Shown here: one piece after another, positions 28,582 to 38,765 of the stretch | How positions within the stretch are numbered: position 1 is the first letter of the stretch | How the letters are laid out: every line of letters starts with the position of its first letter | Source of the DNA: Verrucomicrobiales bacterium | GTDB taxonomy: Bacteria > Verrucomicrobiota > Verrucomicrobiia > Limisphaerales > CAIMTB01 | Length of the DNA: 64,000 bases | NCBI GenBank assembly: GCA_016795425.1 | Contig: JAEUHG010000067.1 | Coordinates: 1-64,000 of the forward strand | Reading direction: 5' to 3' | Notes under the pieces: generated by a model | Databases searched by the model: none | The model's input: the letters and a program-made list of their open reading frames with translations, nothing else | What the model was told of the DNA's origin: nothing | Program-made: the position numbers and the translations under genes

Positions 28582-31500
28582 TTGAGATTGTCGGGTTTGC
28601 GGCGTGCTTGGTATCAAGGCGCGGTGTTCCGGAAGTTGTTGTGCCTGCTGCTGACAATCGGAGTCGTCGCCCCGATCGTCTGGCTGTCGATCGAACATGT
28701 CCGTGGACGCCGGGCATTGGCGGCAACGCTGAAGGAATTCGCGGATCGGAAAGAGGTTCTCGACCTTTCATCCCTCTGGCCGACCCCGGTACCCGCCACT
28801 TCGAATGGACTGAATGAGGAGCTCGCCGCCGTGGGGCGGATGAGTGACCTGGTGCGGCTGAACGTGCCGGTGATGATGCTGGGGGGTCCGGGCAAGGCGC
28901 TGGCCGGGACGCGCGTGGACGGCTGGGCCAAGGGGCCCGACCGTCACACCTGGGAGGAAGTCGGCGCTTTGGTGGAACGTCATGCGGCGAACTTCGACGC
29001 CCTTCAGTCAGCGCTGGAACGGCCGTACCGAAGGATGTCGTTGGATCTGTCGGCGGGCTTCTCGAAGCTGAGGGTGGCTCACCTGGGCCCGGTGAAATCG
29101 GTGGTGATGTGTCTGGGTTTTTCTGCCCTCGCAGCTGCGCGACGGGGAGACTTCGATGGTGCCTTGGCCGACTTGGAGTTGGCGCGGGTGGTGGAGTTGG
29201 ATTTGGAGGCCGAGCCTCTCTTTATCAGCCAGTTGGTGCGTCTGGCTTGTATCTCGATTACCCAACGAAATGCCTGGGCGGTCCTGCACACCGCGAACTG
29301 GACGCCGGAGCAGATGCGACGACTGCAGGCGCTGGTGGAATCCGGATCCGATTCCTTCGCGCCCATGTTCAGAAGTTTGCAGGGAGAGCGGGCCGGTTTG
29401 TTGCCGGAACTTCAGGGGCGGGGTGGTACGGATGTTGCGGAAGTGTTCTCTCTCATGGGAGGCCTGTTCGGCGGCGGTGGGTCGTCGAACCTGGAGATGC
29501 CGGGCTCGGTCGACGAGGCGATCGAAATGGCGCAACCGGTCCTGGCGCGAGTGGCCAACTTCGTGATGACCCGGGTGTTGTTTCCGATCTGGTATTACGG
29601 ATGGGGCGACCAGGCGATCAACGAGTACCTGAGATCGATGGAGGTCCTGGTGAAGAGCGGGCAAGAGGCTACGTCGAGCGTAGATTTCAGGAAGCGCTTG
29701 GATGAGTCGCTGATGCCGAGGATTCGTCCTGGCCCTGGCTATCGGCGGTTGCGATCGGTCTTCGCTTCCTCGCTCGTGCCGGCATTCGAAACGACCGTGG
29801 CCAAGGTATTCCGGGCGGAGACCGAACGGACCTTGTTCACCACGGAAATTGCCCTGCGCCGATACCTGGCGAGTCATGGCCAACTGCCTGAAACGCTGGA
29901 GGCGTTGGTTCCGGAATTCCTCAAGGCGTTGCCGGTGGATCCCATGGATGGGAAACCGATTCGCTATCGGCGCGAGGAGACGGGCGGCTTCACGCTGTGG
30001 AGCGTGGGGGAGGATGGAATTGATGACGGAGGTCACGCCGCCTTGCCCGAGAACGCGTGGCACGGTCGAGCCTACTCGCCCTGGGTGCGAGGAAAGGACG
30101 CGGTGTGGCCGCAGCCGGTGTCGGATGAGGAACGCGCGCAGTGGGTGGCGGCGGACGTCCGACAATGGGAGAAGGCTCGGCAACCGACCACGAACCAAGT
30201 GCCGCCGATCAGCGCCGAGATACTGAACACCCCGGAACTGCTTAAACGCTATGGCTTGGCGCCTCGTTCGGCGAAGGCTGCAGCGGCGAAGGAAGCGCCG
30301 GGTCGGCAGGAGGGAACACTGCGGCTGCGAGTGGTGGATTCGATCACGGGCCAACCGATGGCCTGCACCGTGAAGCTGACGGATTCCCAGGGCGTGGTGT
30401 CCTTGGATGGTGAGGGGTTGCGCGAAGGATTTCGTTGTGTCGGTACCGTCGAGAGAACGGTTCCCGCTGGGCCGGCGCATCTGCGCATTACCCGGGGTCT
30501 CGAGTACCTGGCTGAGGAACGGGCGATCGAGATCGCTGCCGGTGGGGTGGCATCGATCGAGGTGGCCATGCGGCGGCAGGTCGATCTCCGGGCACGGGGT
30601 TGGTACGCCCAGGATCATCACGCGCACATGCTGCATGGGGAGCGGACGTTGCCGGTGAGCTTCGAGCAGGTGGCGCTCGCGGCCAGGGCGGAGGATCTGC
30701 AAGGGCTATCCGTCGCTCAAGCCTGGGCCATGGAGAACCCCACCGCGGAGCGTTTGCAGGCCGAGTTGGACGCGCATTCCACGGCGGAGTGCCGGCTCGC
30801 CTGGAATCTCGAAGCCCCGAAGAACTATTATCTCGGCGATGCGGGGCGCTGCTTGGGCCATTGCTGGAACGTCGGAATGCGTGGACGTACGCCGTGGGGC
30901 GAGGATGTGATCGCGATACTCCTGCAGGCCAGCGCCTGGGACTACGAATCGGAGAAACCTTCGTTCGCCAACTTCGAGTCCCAGGCATTGATTCGTTCTC
31001 AAGGCGGTGCGGTGTTCTATACGCACCCGGCTCGATGGTGGACGGGTGCGTGGGGCGGAGCGGGCGGCTATGCGAAACAAGCCTCCATGCGGATCTCCAA
31101 CATGGCCGTGGAGTTGCCGTTCGATGTGTTGGCGGGTCCCACCTTCGATGGATTGGATGTCATCACAGGGACGGGCGAGGTCGATGCGGACGAGAAGGCC
31201 TTTCGCTTATGGGGGCTGCTGTTGAACCATGGGTATCGGGTGGCGGCGACGGCGTCGTCGGATGCCTGCTTTGATCGGCCCGGGGGTGCCACGCCCGGTG
31301 CGGCGCGATTGTACACCTACCTGGACGAGCCCTTTTCTTTCGCAGCGGCGGCTCGGGCTGCGGCCAAAGGCCGGACGTTGGCCACCACCGGTCCATTACT
31401 GGTGGCCTCGGTCGAGAGCGAACCTCCGGGGACGGCGTTTCCCGCGGATGGTCGGTCGTATTCCCTGCGCTTGGAAGCGTGGCCTTCGGGGGCGACGACT

Positions 31501-32067
31501 GCCCGATTGGATCGGGTCGAAATCTTTCGAAACGGGGAGGTCTATCGGACCTTTCGACCGAACGCCGACTCGTGGCCTTGGACCACCAACCTGACACTGG
31601 CGCCGACGTCATCGGAGTGGTATTGCGCCCGCGCGTTCGATGCGGATGCGCGAAGACAACGGGCGGTCACTGGCGCATTTTTCTTTGATGCGACGCGGTG
31701 GCGATCACCCGAGCCCGTTCCGGCCACCGTGCGGGCGAAGGTCTTGGCGGAGGACACCGGAAAGGAGATCGACGCGACATTGACCGAGGTGAGCTATCTC
31801 GGGACCCATCCGGAGCCGGGGCCGCGTCATCTCGCGGCGGGGGGCGAGTTATTAGTGAAGATACCGGGCACGTCCAGATTGCGGGCGGAAGCGACGGGAT
31901 TTCAGCCGCAGACGTTGAGTCCGTTTTTCGATCATGCGGAACTCATTCGCGAGGTGACGATGTTGGATGCGGAAGCCTTGTTGGATTGGCGGACCTACGA
32001 GCGGATTCGCGCGCGAATGGGGGAGGTATCCTTGACGTTTCGATTGCGGCGCGCGGTAGCCCGGTGA
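28582..32067 (+). CDS. Large membrane protein with C-terminal CehA/McbA-type metallohydrolase
   Basis: The 1161-residue protein has an N-terminal membrane helix (VFRKLLCLLLTIGVVAPIVWL), then about 500 residues of helical sequence containing a pseudopilin-like segment (TEIALRRYLASHGQLPETLEALVPEFL) common in this phylum. A beta-sandwich-like region (about 570-660) precedes a PHP-type hydrolase domain of the CehA/McbA family, starting WYAQDHHAHM near residue 674, with FYTHPARWW and ATASSDACF further on; these supply the His/Asp metal ligands. The C-terminus is another beta-rich part. The substrate (phosphoester or carbamate) is unknown. It is 165 bases after the carbonic-anhydrase receptor gene in the same direction. 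Confidence 0.8.
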   Translation: MRLSGLRRAWYQGAVFRKLLCLLLTIGVVAPIVWLSIEHVRGRRALAATLKEFADRKEVLDLSSLWPTPVPATSNGLNEELAAVGRMSDLVRLNVPVMMLGGPGKALAGTRVDGWAKGPDRHTWEEVGALVERHAANFDALQSALERPYRRMSLDLSAGFSKLRVAHLGPVKSVVMCLGFSALAAARRGDFDGALADLELARVVELDLEAEPLFISQLVRLACISITQRNAWAVLHTANWTPEQMRRLQALVESGSDSFAPMFRSLQGERAGLLPELQGRGGTDVAEVFSLMGGLFGGGGSSNLEMPGSVDEAIEMAQPVLARVANFVMTRVLFPIWYYGWGDQAINEYLRSMEVLVKSGQEATSSVDFRKRLDESLMPRIRPGPGYRRLRSVFASSLVPAFETTVAKVFRAETERTLFTTEIALRRYLASHGQLPETLEALVPEFLKALPVDPMDGKPIRYRREETGGFTLWSVGEDGIDDGGHAALPENAWHGRAYSPWVRGKDAVWPQPVSDEERAQWVAADVRQWEKARQPTTNQVPPISAEILNTPELLKRYGLAPRSAKAAAAKEAPGRQEGTLRLRVVDSITGQPMACTVKLTDSQGVVSLDGEGLREGFRCVGTVERTVPAGPAHLRITRGLEYLAEERAIEIAAGGVASIEVAMRRQVDLRARGWYAQDHHAHMLHGERTLPVSFEQVALAARAEDLQGLSVAQAWAMENPTAERLQAELDAHSTAECRLAWNLEAPKNYYLGDAGRCLGHCWNVGMRGRTPWGEDVIAILLQASAWDYESEKPSFANFESQALIRSQGGAVFYTHPARWWTGAWGGAGGYAKQASMRISNMAVELPFDVLAGPTFDGLDVITGTGEVDADEKAFRLWGLLLNHGYRVAATASSDACFDRPGGATPGAARLYTYLDEPFSFAAAARAAAKGRTLATTGPLLVASVESEPPGTAFPADGRSYSLRLEAWPSGATTARLDRVEIFRNGEVYRTFRPNADSWPWTTNLTLAPTSSEWYCARAFDADARRQRAVTGAFFFDATRWRSPEPVPATVRAKVLAEDTGKEIDATLTEVSYLGTHPEPGPRHLAAGGELLVKIPGTSRLRAEATGFQPQTLSPFFDHAELIREVTMLDAEALLDWRTYERIRARMGEVSLTFRLRRAVAR

Positions 32068-32409
32068 GGGTGGGCAGGCCTTAAGGCTTGCCGCTACACA
32101 GATCGCGTGCGCCGCCGGCGCCAGTGGAGAGCCGGCGGATTTCCTTCCTCCATCGGGCGGCGATGCGTTGTTTGACCAAATAAACCTGGGCGATGTTGAC
32201 ATCGACGTCAGCCCCTTCCTGCAACCGATTCAGAAGACTGGACCGCGACGGGATGGAGGGTCGACTGGGCATGGAAATCCGGGCGTGAGGATTGGATGAC
32301 GCGAGACTAACGGCATCGGAGGTGGGTGCCAGTCGGCCGCACAGCGGCGATTCGGTTGATAGAATTGACGGAACGGCGCGTTGAAGGCTTGGAAGCTATT
32401 TCCCATGCC
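32068..32409. other. 342-base gap; no firm gene
   Basis: A 63-codon minus-strand frame at 32081-32272 (starting MPSRPSIPSRSSLLNRLQEG) has moderately protein-like content but no recognisable domain or ribosome site, so it is not called. The left end holds an inverted repeat (listed separately). Confidence 0.3.
32073..32092. repeat. 20-base inverted repeat after the CehA/McbA gene
   Basis: GGCAGGCCTT at 32073-32082 pairs with AAGGCTTGCC (one wobble) immediately after, six bases past the stop codon. It has no T-tract. It may be a bidirectional terminator-like hairpin or a dispersed intergenic palindrome. Confidence 0.4.
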
Positions 32410-34170
32410 ATGAAGAACACCATTGCATTTGATTCCCAAGCTCGCGCTTTCACCCGGGACATCCATCCGAGGCCAGGACACTCCGTGGCAAGGAGCGCCA
32501 TCCGGCGTTGGCTGGCAGTCGGCGGGATGGCGGCGGGACTGCTCTTGCTTCCGCGGGACAGCGCCGCGGCGCAGTTCATTGAGACGACCGTCCCTGGTTG
32601 GACCAACATGACACAAACCCCGTGGGTGACCGCGTGGGGTGACTACGATGGGGATGGTTACCTCGATGCGTTCGTTCCCAGGTCGGCGGGGTTCAGTGGG
32701 GCGGCGACCAATCTTCTGTTCCACAATAACGGCGACGGATCGTTCACCGCGAAATCGGCGTTCGAAGTGGGTGCCATCGTGGAGGACTGGGATCTTTCAA
32801 TCGGCGGAGAATGGGCGGATGCCAACAACGATGGGTACCTCGACCTGCTGGTGGTCAACAACATGACGGGCGCGACTGGGGCTGCGGTGCCGGCGCGATT
32901 GTATTTGAACAATGGCAACGGAACGTTCGCCTCGGTCGATGCCGGCGCCCTGACTCGTCCGCATTACGCCTGGGGTTGGGGGCATTGGGTCGATTACGAC
33001 CGGGACGGTTGGTTAGATGCGTTTCTGGCCACCGCGGTTGCGGCGGGGTCGCATCGGACGAACTGCCTGTTCCGGGGTGTTGGCGACAGGATTTTCGTGC
33101 AGGAGACGACCGGGCCGGTGGCGACGAACCGCGTGGCGTCGAGCTTCTCAAATGAATCCCTATGGACCGACATGGATGGCGACGGCGATCCAGACCTGTT
33201 GGTATCCAACATCGATCGCGACTTCGTGTATCGGAACGAGGGGCTGGGGCAATTTACCCGATGGACCGGGCACATTCTCGAACAGGCGGGCAATGGATCC
33301 GCCCGGTACTTTCCCGCCGATCTCGACAACGACGGCGACATCGACCTTCTTTGGAGTTCCGCGAATACACGCGTCTATTTCAATGATGGGCAGGGGAACT
33401 TTGTCCTTCAGCAGACGATCGCGGCGAGCACGCCGGAGGCGGGGGATTTTGACAATGACGGCGACCTCGACGTGCTGTTCGTGGGCGATGGTAACCCCCA
33501 AAGACTTAGGGTCTACACGAATGACGGCACCGGCAAACTGACCTTGGACAACTCGGTTCTGCCGGAAACGGGCTTATGGATCGGCGGGGTTTGGGTGGAC
33601 TTTGATAACGACGGCTTTCTCGATCAGTTTGTGCAGCGTCCGTCGGGCGCTGGACGAACCCAGGTGCTGCTCAGGAACCAGGGGAATGCCAACCGGTGGC
33701 TCAAGATCCGTTTGGTTGGGACGGTCTCCAATCGCAGCGCGTTGGGGGCCAAGGTACGCGTCTTGGCGACCTGGGGTAATCGCAGCGTCTGGCAACTTCA
33801 GGAGATCACCTCTTTTCTCAATACACCCGACGGTCTGCGCGCGCATTTTGGATTGGCCGAGGCGACGCACGCCGACGTTGTTCGCATCGAATGGCCTTCG
33901 GGCACCGTCCAGGAAATGGCCAACGTCGCTCCCAACCAGATTCTCACGGTGGTTGAGCCTCCGGCGATCCATGTGACGGCGACGCGAATCGCCACCGGCC
34001 TGCGACTTCGTTGCGAGACGGCGCCCGGCACCGCGATCGAACTTCAAGGATCCTTGGACGCGAAGCATTGGAATGTTCTTTCGAACTCCATCACCGATGC
34101 GGAAGGGCGGGGCCTCATGGAGGTTCCCATGGAGGGCGAAAGTGGATTCTACCGGGCGATCCGCCGGTAA
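32410..34170 (+). CDS. Secreted FG-GAP/VCBS-repeat protein with ASPIC/UnbV domain
   Basis: The 586-residue protein starts at ATG 32410 with a long signal region (WLAVGGMAAGLLLLPRDSAAA). Calcium-loop repeats of the DxDxDGxxD type follow in a beta-propeller: WGDYDGDGYLDAFV, WADANNDGYLDLLV, WVDYDRDGWLDAFL, DMDGDGDPDLLV, DLDNDGDIDLLW and DFDNDGDLDVLF. The C-terminal ASPIC/UnbV domain (about 445-520) includes GAKVRVLATWGN and EWPSGTVQEMANV. Such proteins are exported and bind Ca2+; ligand unknown. It is transcribed convergently to the kinase gene. Confidence 0.9.
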   Translation: MKNTIAFDSQARAFTRDIHPRPGHSVARSAIRRWLAVGGMAAGLLLLPRDSAAAQFIETTVPGWTNMTQTPWVTAWGDYDGDGYLDAFVPRSAGFSGAATNLLFHNNGDGSFTAKSAFEVGAIVEDWDLSIGGEWADANNDGYLDLLVVNNMTGATGAAVPARLYLNNGNGTFASVDAGALTRPHYAWGWGHWVDYDRDGWLDAFLATAVAAGSHRTNCLFRGVGDRIFVQETTGPVATNRVASSFSNESLWTDMDGDGDPDLLVSNIDRDFVYRNEGLGQFTRWTGHILEQAGNGSARYFPADLDNDGDIDLLWSSANTRVYFNDGQGNFVLQQTIAASTPEAGDFDNDGDLDVLFVGDGNPQRLRVYTNDGTGKLTLDNSVLPETGLWIGGVWVDFDNDGFLDQFVQRPSGAGRTQVLLRNQGNANRWLKIRLVGTVSNRSALGAKVRVLATWGNRSVWQLQEITSFLNTPDGLRAHFGLAEATHADVVRIEWPSGTVQEMANVAPNQILTVVEPPAIHVTATRIATGLRLRCETAPGTAIELQGSLDAKHWNVLSNSITDAEGRGLMEVPMEGESGFYRAIRR

Positions 34171-34177
34171 TGACGAT

Positions 34178-34237
34178 TTCCGTCCGGGCGGACGGAAGGC
34201 GGGCTTTGGCCGTAAAACCGTGTGTCGGCCAAGGCCC
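34178..34237. repeat. Two consecutive hairpins in the gap before the kinase gene
   Basis: TTCCGTCC/GGACGGAA (34178-34185 with 34190-34197) forms an eight-base stem with a four-base loop. GGGCTTTGGCC/GGCCAAGGCCC (34201-34211 with 34227-34237) forms an eleven-base stem with one G-U pair. The gap lies between two converging genes, so a bidirectional terminator or a dispersed REP-like element are both possible. Confidence 0.4.
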
Positions 34238-34304
34238 GCGATTCGTCACCTCCGTGTACTCGGTGCGGTCGGTGGCAAAGCACTTGGTACATGGGTCCTG
34301 TTGC

Positions 34305-36914
34305 TTATTCCTTGAGCGGTTGGATCGGGACTGGCCAAACATCCAGACCGACCTTTTTGAGCAGGGCGAGAAATCGCGGATGATCCTGGAGTTGGTCCCA
34401 GGCCGGATCGGTGCGCAGGCCGCCGAAGTCGGCGAAGACCAGATGTTCCGATCGTTCCTGTTCCGCGCGTTCCAGCCAGTCGAGCGCTGACTCCTTATCG
34501 CCGAGGGCGGCGTAGATGCGGGCCACGAAGTAGGGTTGCAGGTAGGGTTGGGTTCGTTGTTGCTCGATGAGTTCGTGGAGCACGTCGCGGGCCTTCTCGG
34601 CTTGTCCCATGCGTGCGAAGGCATAGCCCCGCAGGGCCGTGAGCCCCTGGATCGCGTTGACCTGTTCCACCTTCTCGATCGCCTTGAGGCCTTCCTCGTA
34701 GTAGCCGCCGTCCACATAGAGGTGGGCCAGCCAATGATGGGGCCAGATGCGGTCCGGTGTGATCTCCAGGATTTGTTTTCCGAGGCCTATGCCTTCGTCG
34801 TAGTTGCGATACACCCAGCGGCTGGTGAGCAGGAACCAGTCGTGGACGCGTTCGCGAAGATCGGGTTTTTCCACGAATGCCTGGTGGACTCGCGCTTGTT
34901 CGAATTGTCCATGGCTGCGCAGCCAAACGCTGTAGATGGCGTGCTTGCCGTATTCGGACTCCCACTTGAGTTGGCGTTGGACCCAGGCGTCGTGGCCGAC
35001 CCAGTTCCAATCCCGGTACCAGGTTGGGCTGCACATGAAGTTCAGCGCGCCCGTGTGGGTGTCGTCGTATTGAAGGATGGTCTCCATTTCCCGCTGGTTC
35101 TCCGGCCAAATCTCGGCCGGGGGACGGCTGAAAAGGGCGAGGTCGCGGAGCATGCTGGCCCGCAGGTAGCGGGCATCCAGATAGAGCGGATCCAGGCGTC
35201 GAGCCTCCTCGGCCAGGGAGATGATGCGCGTGTAGCTGGCGTAGACCATGTCGTCGCGGTCGTACAAGGCGAAGCCCGCGCTGATCTTTCGGCCGGCCTC
35301 GGCGTTGCTGCGAATCAGGCGTTCAATGCGCTCCCAGGACTGGGCGTCGACCGGGATGGCGAGGACGTGCAGGAGGTTGGACAACGCCATTCTGGCCAGG
35401 GTCTCGGTGGCATAGTCCGGCGCCAGCAACGTCCGGGCCCAGATCGGGCGTTGGGTGGATCGATCCGACAACTCGAGATGCAGGCCGAGGCCATCCGGAT
35501 TCTGCCGTAATTCGCCGGTCAAGACGTGGCGCATGTTATTGGTGCGGGCGAGGGATTCGCGCAGTTCCCTTTCGGGGCGTGTGATCCAACCGGATTTTCG
35601 GGGGCTGCGCCGAACTCCCTCCAGCGAGGCTAACCCATCAATGATGGCATCGGTCAGCCGGTTCGGCTGCCAGGTGGCGGTGGTTGTTGAGTTGGTGCCG
35701 CCGATGCGAAAGGGAAGCACGAACACGGCGGCCCGCTCGGTATTGGGGGCAGCGGTGGAAGGGGCGTTCCAGTGGATCCATTCCCACAGGATCATGAGTA
35801 TCACGGCGGCGGTGCCGATCGCTGGAGCGAGTCGTCGCACTCGGCCCCCGAGCGTTTCCCACATCCGGAGTCGTTGAATGGAACGGCCATGCTCAAGGCG
35901 TTCCAGATCGATGCGCAGGGCCGTGGCGGTCGGATAGCGGTCTGCCGGCAGGCGGGCGCAGGCTTTGAGGACGATCGCGTTCAGTTCGCGCATCCCGACG
36001 AGTTCAGAGGGTTCCACGGCCTCGGCGGGGAGTTCGGGGAAGTGGCGGCGATCGAGTCCGGTGCTGACTTCGTACAAGACCTTGCCGAGGCTGTAGACGT
36101 CCGCTTCGGGGGTCCCGGCTCCTTCAGGGGGAAGGTAACCTTCGGTTCCGACGATGGAATGCTCGTCCCCCATGTCGGCGACCAGTCCGATGTCGGCGAG
36201 CTTGGGACGTCCATTCACGTAAACGATGTTGGACGGCTTGATATCGCGGTGAACCAGTCGCGATCGATGCAGGTATTCGATCGCTGCTGCCATGGCGATT
36301 CCGACAGCAAGGCATTCATGCGTCGTGAGACGTCCCCTGGTCTTCAATTCATGGCGAAGGGTTCGCGGCGAGTAATCCTGGGCGAGGTCGACGACGGATT
36401 CGGCCGTGGCGGATTCGGTGGAGGGCTCGGGAGAGGAACTCGATGGGAGGCGGAGGGATTCCCTTGGGGCGTTCGGAACGGTGGAATCCGCGAGTTCCAT
36501 CACATAGTAGAAGTAACCTTGGGTATCGTTTCTTCCGACTTGGAGGATATCGATGAGGTTGGGATGAACTCACGAAATGGGTTCGTACCTTTGGATCCCG
36601 CGGAACTCGCGGTCGAAGGGCTTTGCATCCGGGAAATCGGTCCGTCGAATGACCTTCACGGCGCGGGGTGTCCCGAGGGCACTCCTTGCCAACCAGACTT
36701 CCCCGTAGGCTCCGTGGCCGACGCGACATATCAGGACGTGATCAGGAACCGTAATCGGGACGACGTCATCGAAAGCGGTTCGCGGCTGGGGAGTGTCGTT
36801 GAGCTTGGTTAAGGCTTCGGGAGATGAGGCGGAGTCAACGGCTTCAGCCGGGTGCGACATCGGTGGGGAAGGCCCCTCCCATGCTTGCCGCTCCTCTGGA
36901 CCCTGGTCGTTCAT
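34305..36914 (-). pseudogene. Receptor-like Ser/Thr protein kinase with TPR sensor, broken by an in-frame TGA
   Basis: Two pieces lie in the same frame. The first (36914 down) carries the kinase N-lobe, with the glycine loop GHGAYGEV (66-73) and Lys87 in AVKVI, ending at YEPIS. A TGA at 36572-36570 is codon 115. The second piece continues directly with VHPNLIDILQVGRN, YYVMELA, the catalytic HRDIKPSN, the DIG form of the DFG motif, and GTEGYLPPE. A membrane helix (APAIGTAAVILMILW) follows, then a TolB-like beta-domain (VFVLPFRIGGT) and TPR-like helices. Homologues normally have Arg after IS, so a CGA-to-TGA change is the simplest reading. The piece after the stop has a GTG at 36503 but lacks the ATP-binding lobe. 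A sequencing error is possible. Confidence 0.85.
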
Positions 36915-37085
36915 CTGGGTCTGGTATCTCGTTCCGGGCATAGACCTGAGGATCCCTACGCGCAAGGGATCCGGGACGAAGCGTCGTGGCGTGGGTCGGT
37001 GAGGGAGAGGAGGGATTCCGAGGCCGAGGGATCGGTCTGAAATTCCGGCTCGCCAGACGAAGGGTTTCGGGCAAGGAATGCGGGC

Positions 37086-37976
37086 ATGTTAGGTCGGTGC
37101 CCGAGACGAGAGGTGGCCGGGCAGCGGGGTCGGCGGTGCCGAGGTGCGTTCACACTGGTGGAACTGCTGGTGGTGATCGCCGTGATTGCCATTTTGGCTT
37201 CCTTGGCGCTTCCGGCGCTTTCCGCCGCGCGGGGCAAGGGCCAGGCCGCCGTTTGTCTAAACAATCACCGCCAGCTTTCGCTGGCGTTGCAGCTCTATGC
37301 CGATGAGTCGGAAGACCGCCTGCCTTACAACTTTGGGGCGGCCGGGACCAAAGCGGCCATCGATTCGGGCCGGTATAACAACTGGGCGACCAGCTTGTTG
37401 GATTGGGAACTGAATCCGGCCAACACCAATCTCGCCTGGCTGCGGGCGGGTGGGCTGGGGCCGTTTCTTTCGGGGGGCGTCGCGGTCCTGCGCTGTCCCT
37501 CCGATCGCGTGGTCAGCGCGCTGCAAAAAGCAGCGGGGTGGACGGGGCGCGGACGAAGCGTTTCGTTGAATGCCATGGTGGGCAACGCGGGCGAGTTCAT
37601 GGTGGGCTACTCCAACACCAACAACCCGAGCTACCGGCAATACTGGAAGCTGGGTGATATCTGGGCGGCGTCGCGAATCTTCACCTTCATTGACGAACAC
37701 CCGGACAGCATCAACGACGGCTATTTTCTCAATCGAGTGGGTTACCGTGAATGGCTGGATTTGCCCGCCTCCTATCATCAAGGCGCCGCCACTCTCTCCT
37801 TCCTGGACGGGCACGGTGAGCGACGTCGCTGGGTGTCCTCCCGGACGCGGCCACCGGCGCGTCCAGACGCCGCGCAATTACCCATCGAGCTGCCGGAGAC
37901 CGACAAAGCGGACTATGACTGGTTAATGGACCGAACGACAGTGGCGACTGGTCAGGCCATCGTCATTCAGAACTAA
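37086..37976 (+). CDS. Pseudopilin-type protein with prepilin cleavage motif and H-x9-DG tail
   Basis: The 296-residue protein has a basic leader followed by GAFTLVELLVVIAVIAIL, the prepilin-peptidase site (G|F...E at +5) and methylation motif of type IV pilin/type II secretion pseudopilins. CLNNHRQLSLALQLYADE and a C-terminal YHQGAATLSFLDGHGE (H-x9-DG) place it in the large PVC family of such proteins. These are exported through the pseudopilin pathway; whether they form filaments is unknown. It is transcribed away from the broken kinase gene and its 3' end overlaps the convergent anti-sigma gene by 54 bases. Confidence 0.92.
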   Translation: MLGRCPRREVAGQRGRRCRGAFTLVELLVVIAVIAILASLALPALSAARGKGQAAVCLNNHRQLSLALQLYADESEDRLPYNFGAAGTKAAIDSGRYNNWATSLLDWELNPANTNLAWLRAGGLGPFLSGGVAVLRCPSDRVVSALQKAAGWTGRGRSVSLNAMVGNAGEFMVGYSNTNNPSYRQYWKLGDIWAASRIFTFIDEHPDSINDGYFLNRVGYREWLDLPASYHQGAATLSFLDGHGERRRWVSSRTRPPARPDAAQLPIELPETDKADYDWLMDRTTVATGQAIVIQN

Positions 37977-38765
37977 CTGGAGGTCCGGGGACCGCGCGGG
38001 TCCCCACCGGGCGCGGGGCGATGCCGGTGCCGGTGGCAGGAAAGGGCGTAGTTGATCGGGAGCGGTGGCTGCGGCCAGCAGGTAGGCACGATCCCCTTGC
38101 ACCCAACTCGCCGTGGCGAGCCGACTGAAACTCCCGACCGACGGGACGGTTGGTGAGCCGGCATGGAAGGCCGACGCGGGGACGATGAACAGGTACATCA
38201 TCCCTAAGTTGGCATTTTCCAGGCATACCATGGAGACGGCATGACCGTGCCAGGAAAGGGCGCCGCCACCGACCGGGCGCAACGCGGCGAGCGCAGGTGC
38301 GAGATCGAAATCGGAGGGAGCCTGTCGGCTGGCGAGGAAGGTGCGAATGGCGGCAAGGTCGTTGGTCACCACGTCCATGCGGTATTCACGCACCGCGGCC
38401 TTGACCATTCGGGACCGGAAATTGTCGAAGTCCTCCAGCTCGCCAGCGTTGCGGACGAATCCGATCCAAAGCGCAACGGCGGTGATCACCGCGGCGGCAA
38501 GGGCGAGGGCGAGGCCGAAGGGGCGGAAGCGGGGTCGGACGACCTTTCGTGAAGCCAGAATGCGCGCCGCCAAATCGGTGGGCACGCGGTTGGAGCGCAG
38601 TTGGGCGGTGGTTGAAACCTGGAAACTCTGGTGGGCCGCGTACCAGGCCTGGAGTGCGGGATCCTGGTGAACGCGCTCAAGCGCTTCGCGCACCTCGGGA
38701 TCGTCGCCGACCGGGTGGCCGGGGCGCCAGGCGAGGAGCACGCGTTGGACCTGGTGCGGAGTCAT
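37923..38765 (-). CDS. Putative anti-sigma factor (membrane protein) for the adjacent ECF sigma factor
   Basis: The 280-residue protein has a soluble N-terminal part of about 85 residues, one membrane helix (FGLALALAAAVITAVALWIG, about 85-104) and an extracytoplasmic C-terminal domain. It starts inside the 3' end of the sigma-factor gene (four-base ATGA overlap), the usual arrangement for a sigma/anti-sigma pair. There is no clear zinc-binding HxxxCxxC in the N-terminal part, so it is called from position and topology. Confidence 0.62.
   Translation of the reverse strand: MTPHQVQRVLLAWRPGHPVGDDPEVREALERVHQDPALQAWYAAHQSFQVSTTAQLRSNRVPTDLAARILASRKVVRPRFRPFGLALALAAAVITAVALWIGFVRNAGELEDFDNFRSRMVKAAVREYRMDVVTNDLAAIRTFLASRQAPSDFDLAPALAALRPVGGGALSWHGHAVSMVCLENANLGMMYLFIVPASAFHAGSPTVPSVGSFSRLATASWVQGDRAYLLAAATAPDQLRPFLPPAPASPRARWGPARSPDLQLVLNDDGLTSRHCRSVH

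Noticed and set aside
26548..28698. A 716-codon minus-strand frame opposite the carbonic-anhydrase receptor
   Set aside because: The plus strand has both complete CA and MCP motifs. The antisense frame has none.
32081..32272. A 63-codon minus-strand gene
   Set aside because: No domain, no clear ribosome site, and its 3' end runs into a palindrome. It remains possible but unsupported.
36570..36572. Reading the TGA in the kinase gene as selenocysteine
   Set aside because: The position normally holds Arg, there is no Sec context, and TGA ends several other genes here.
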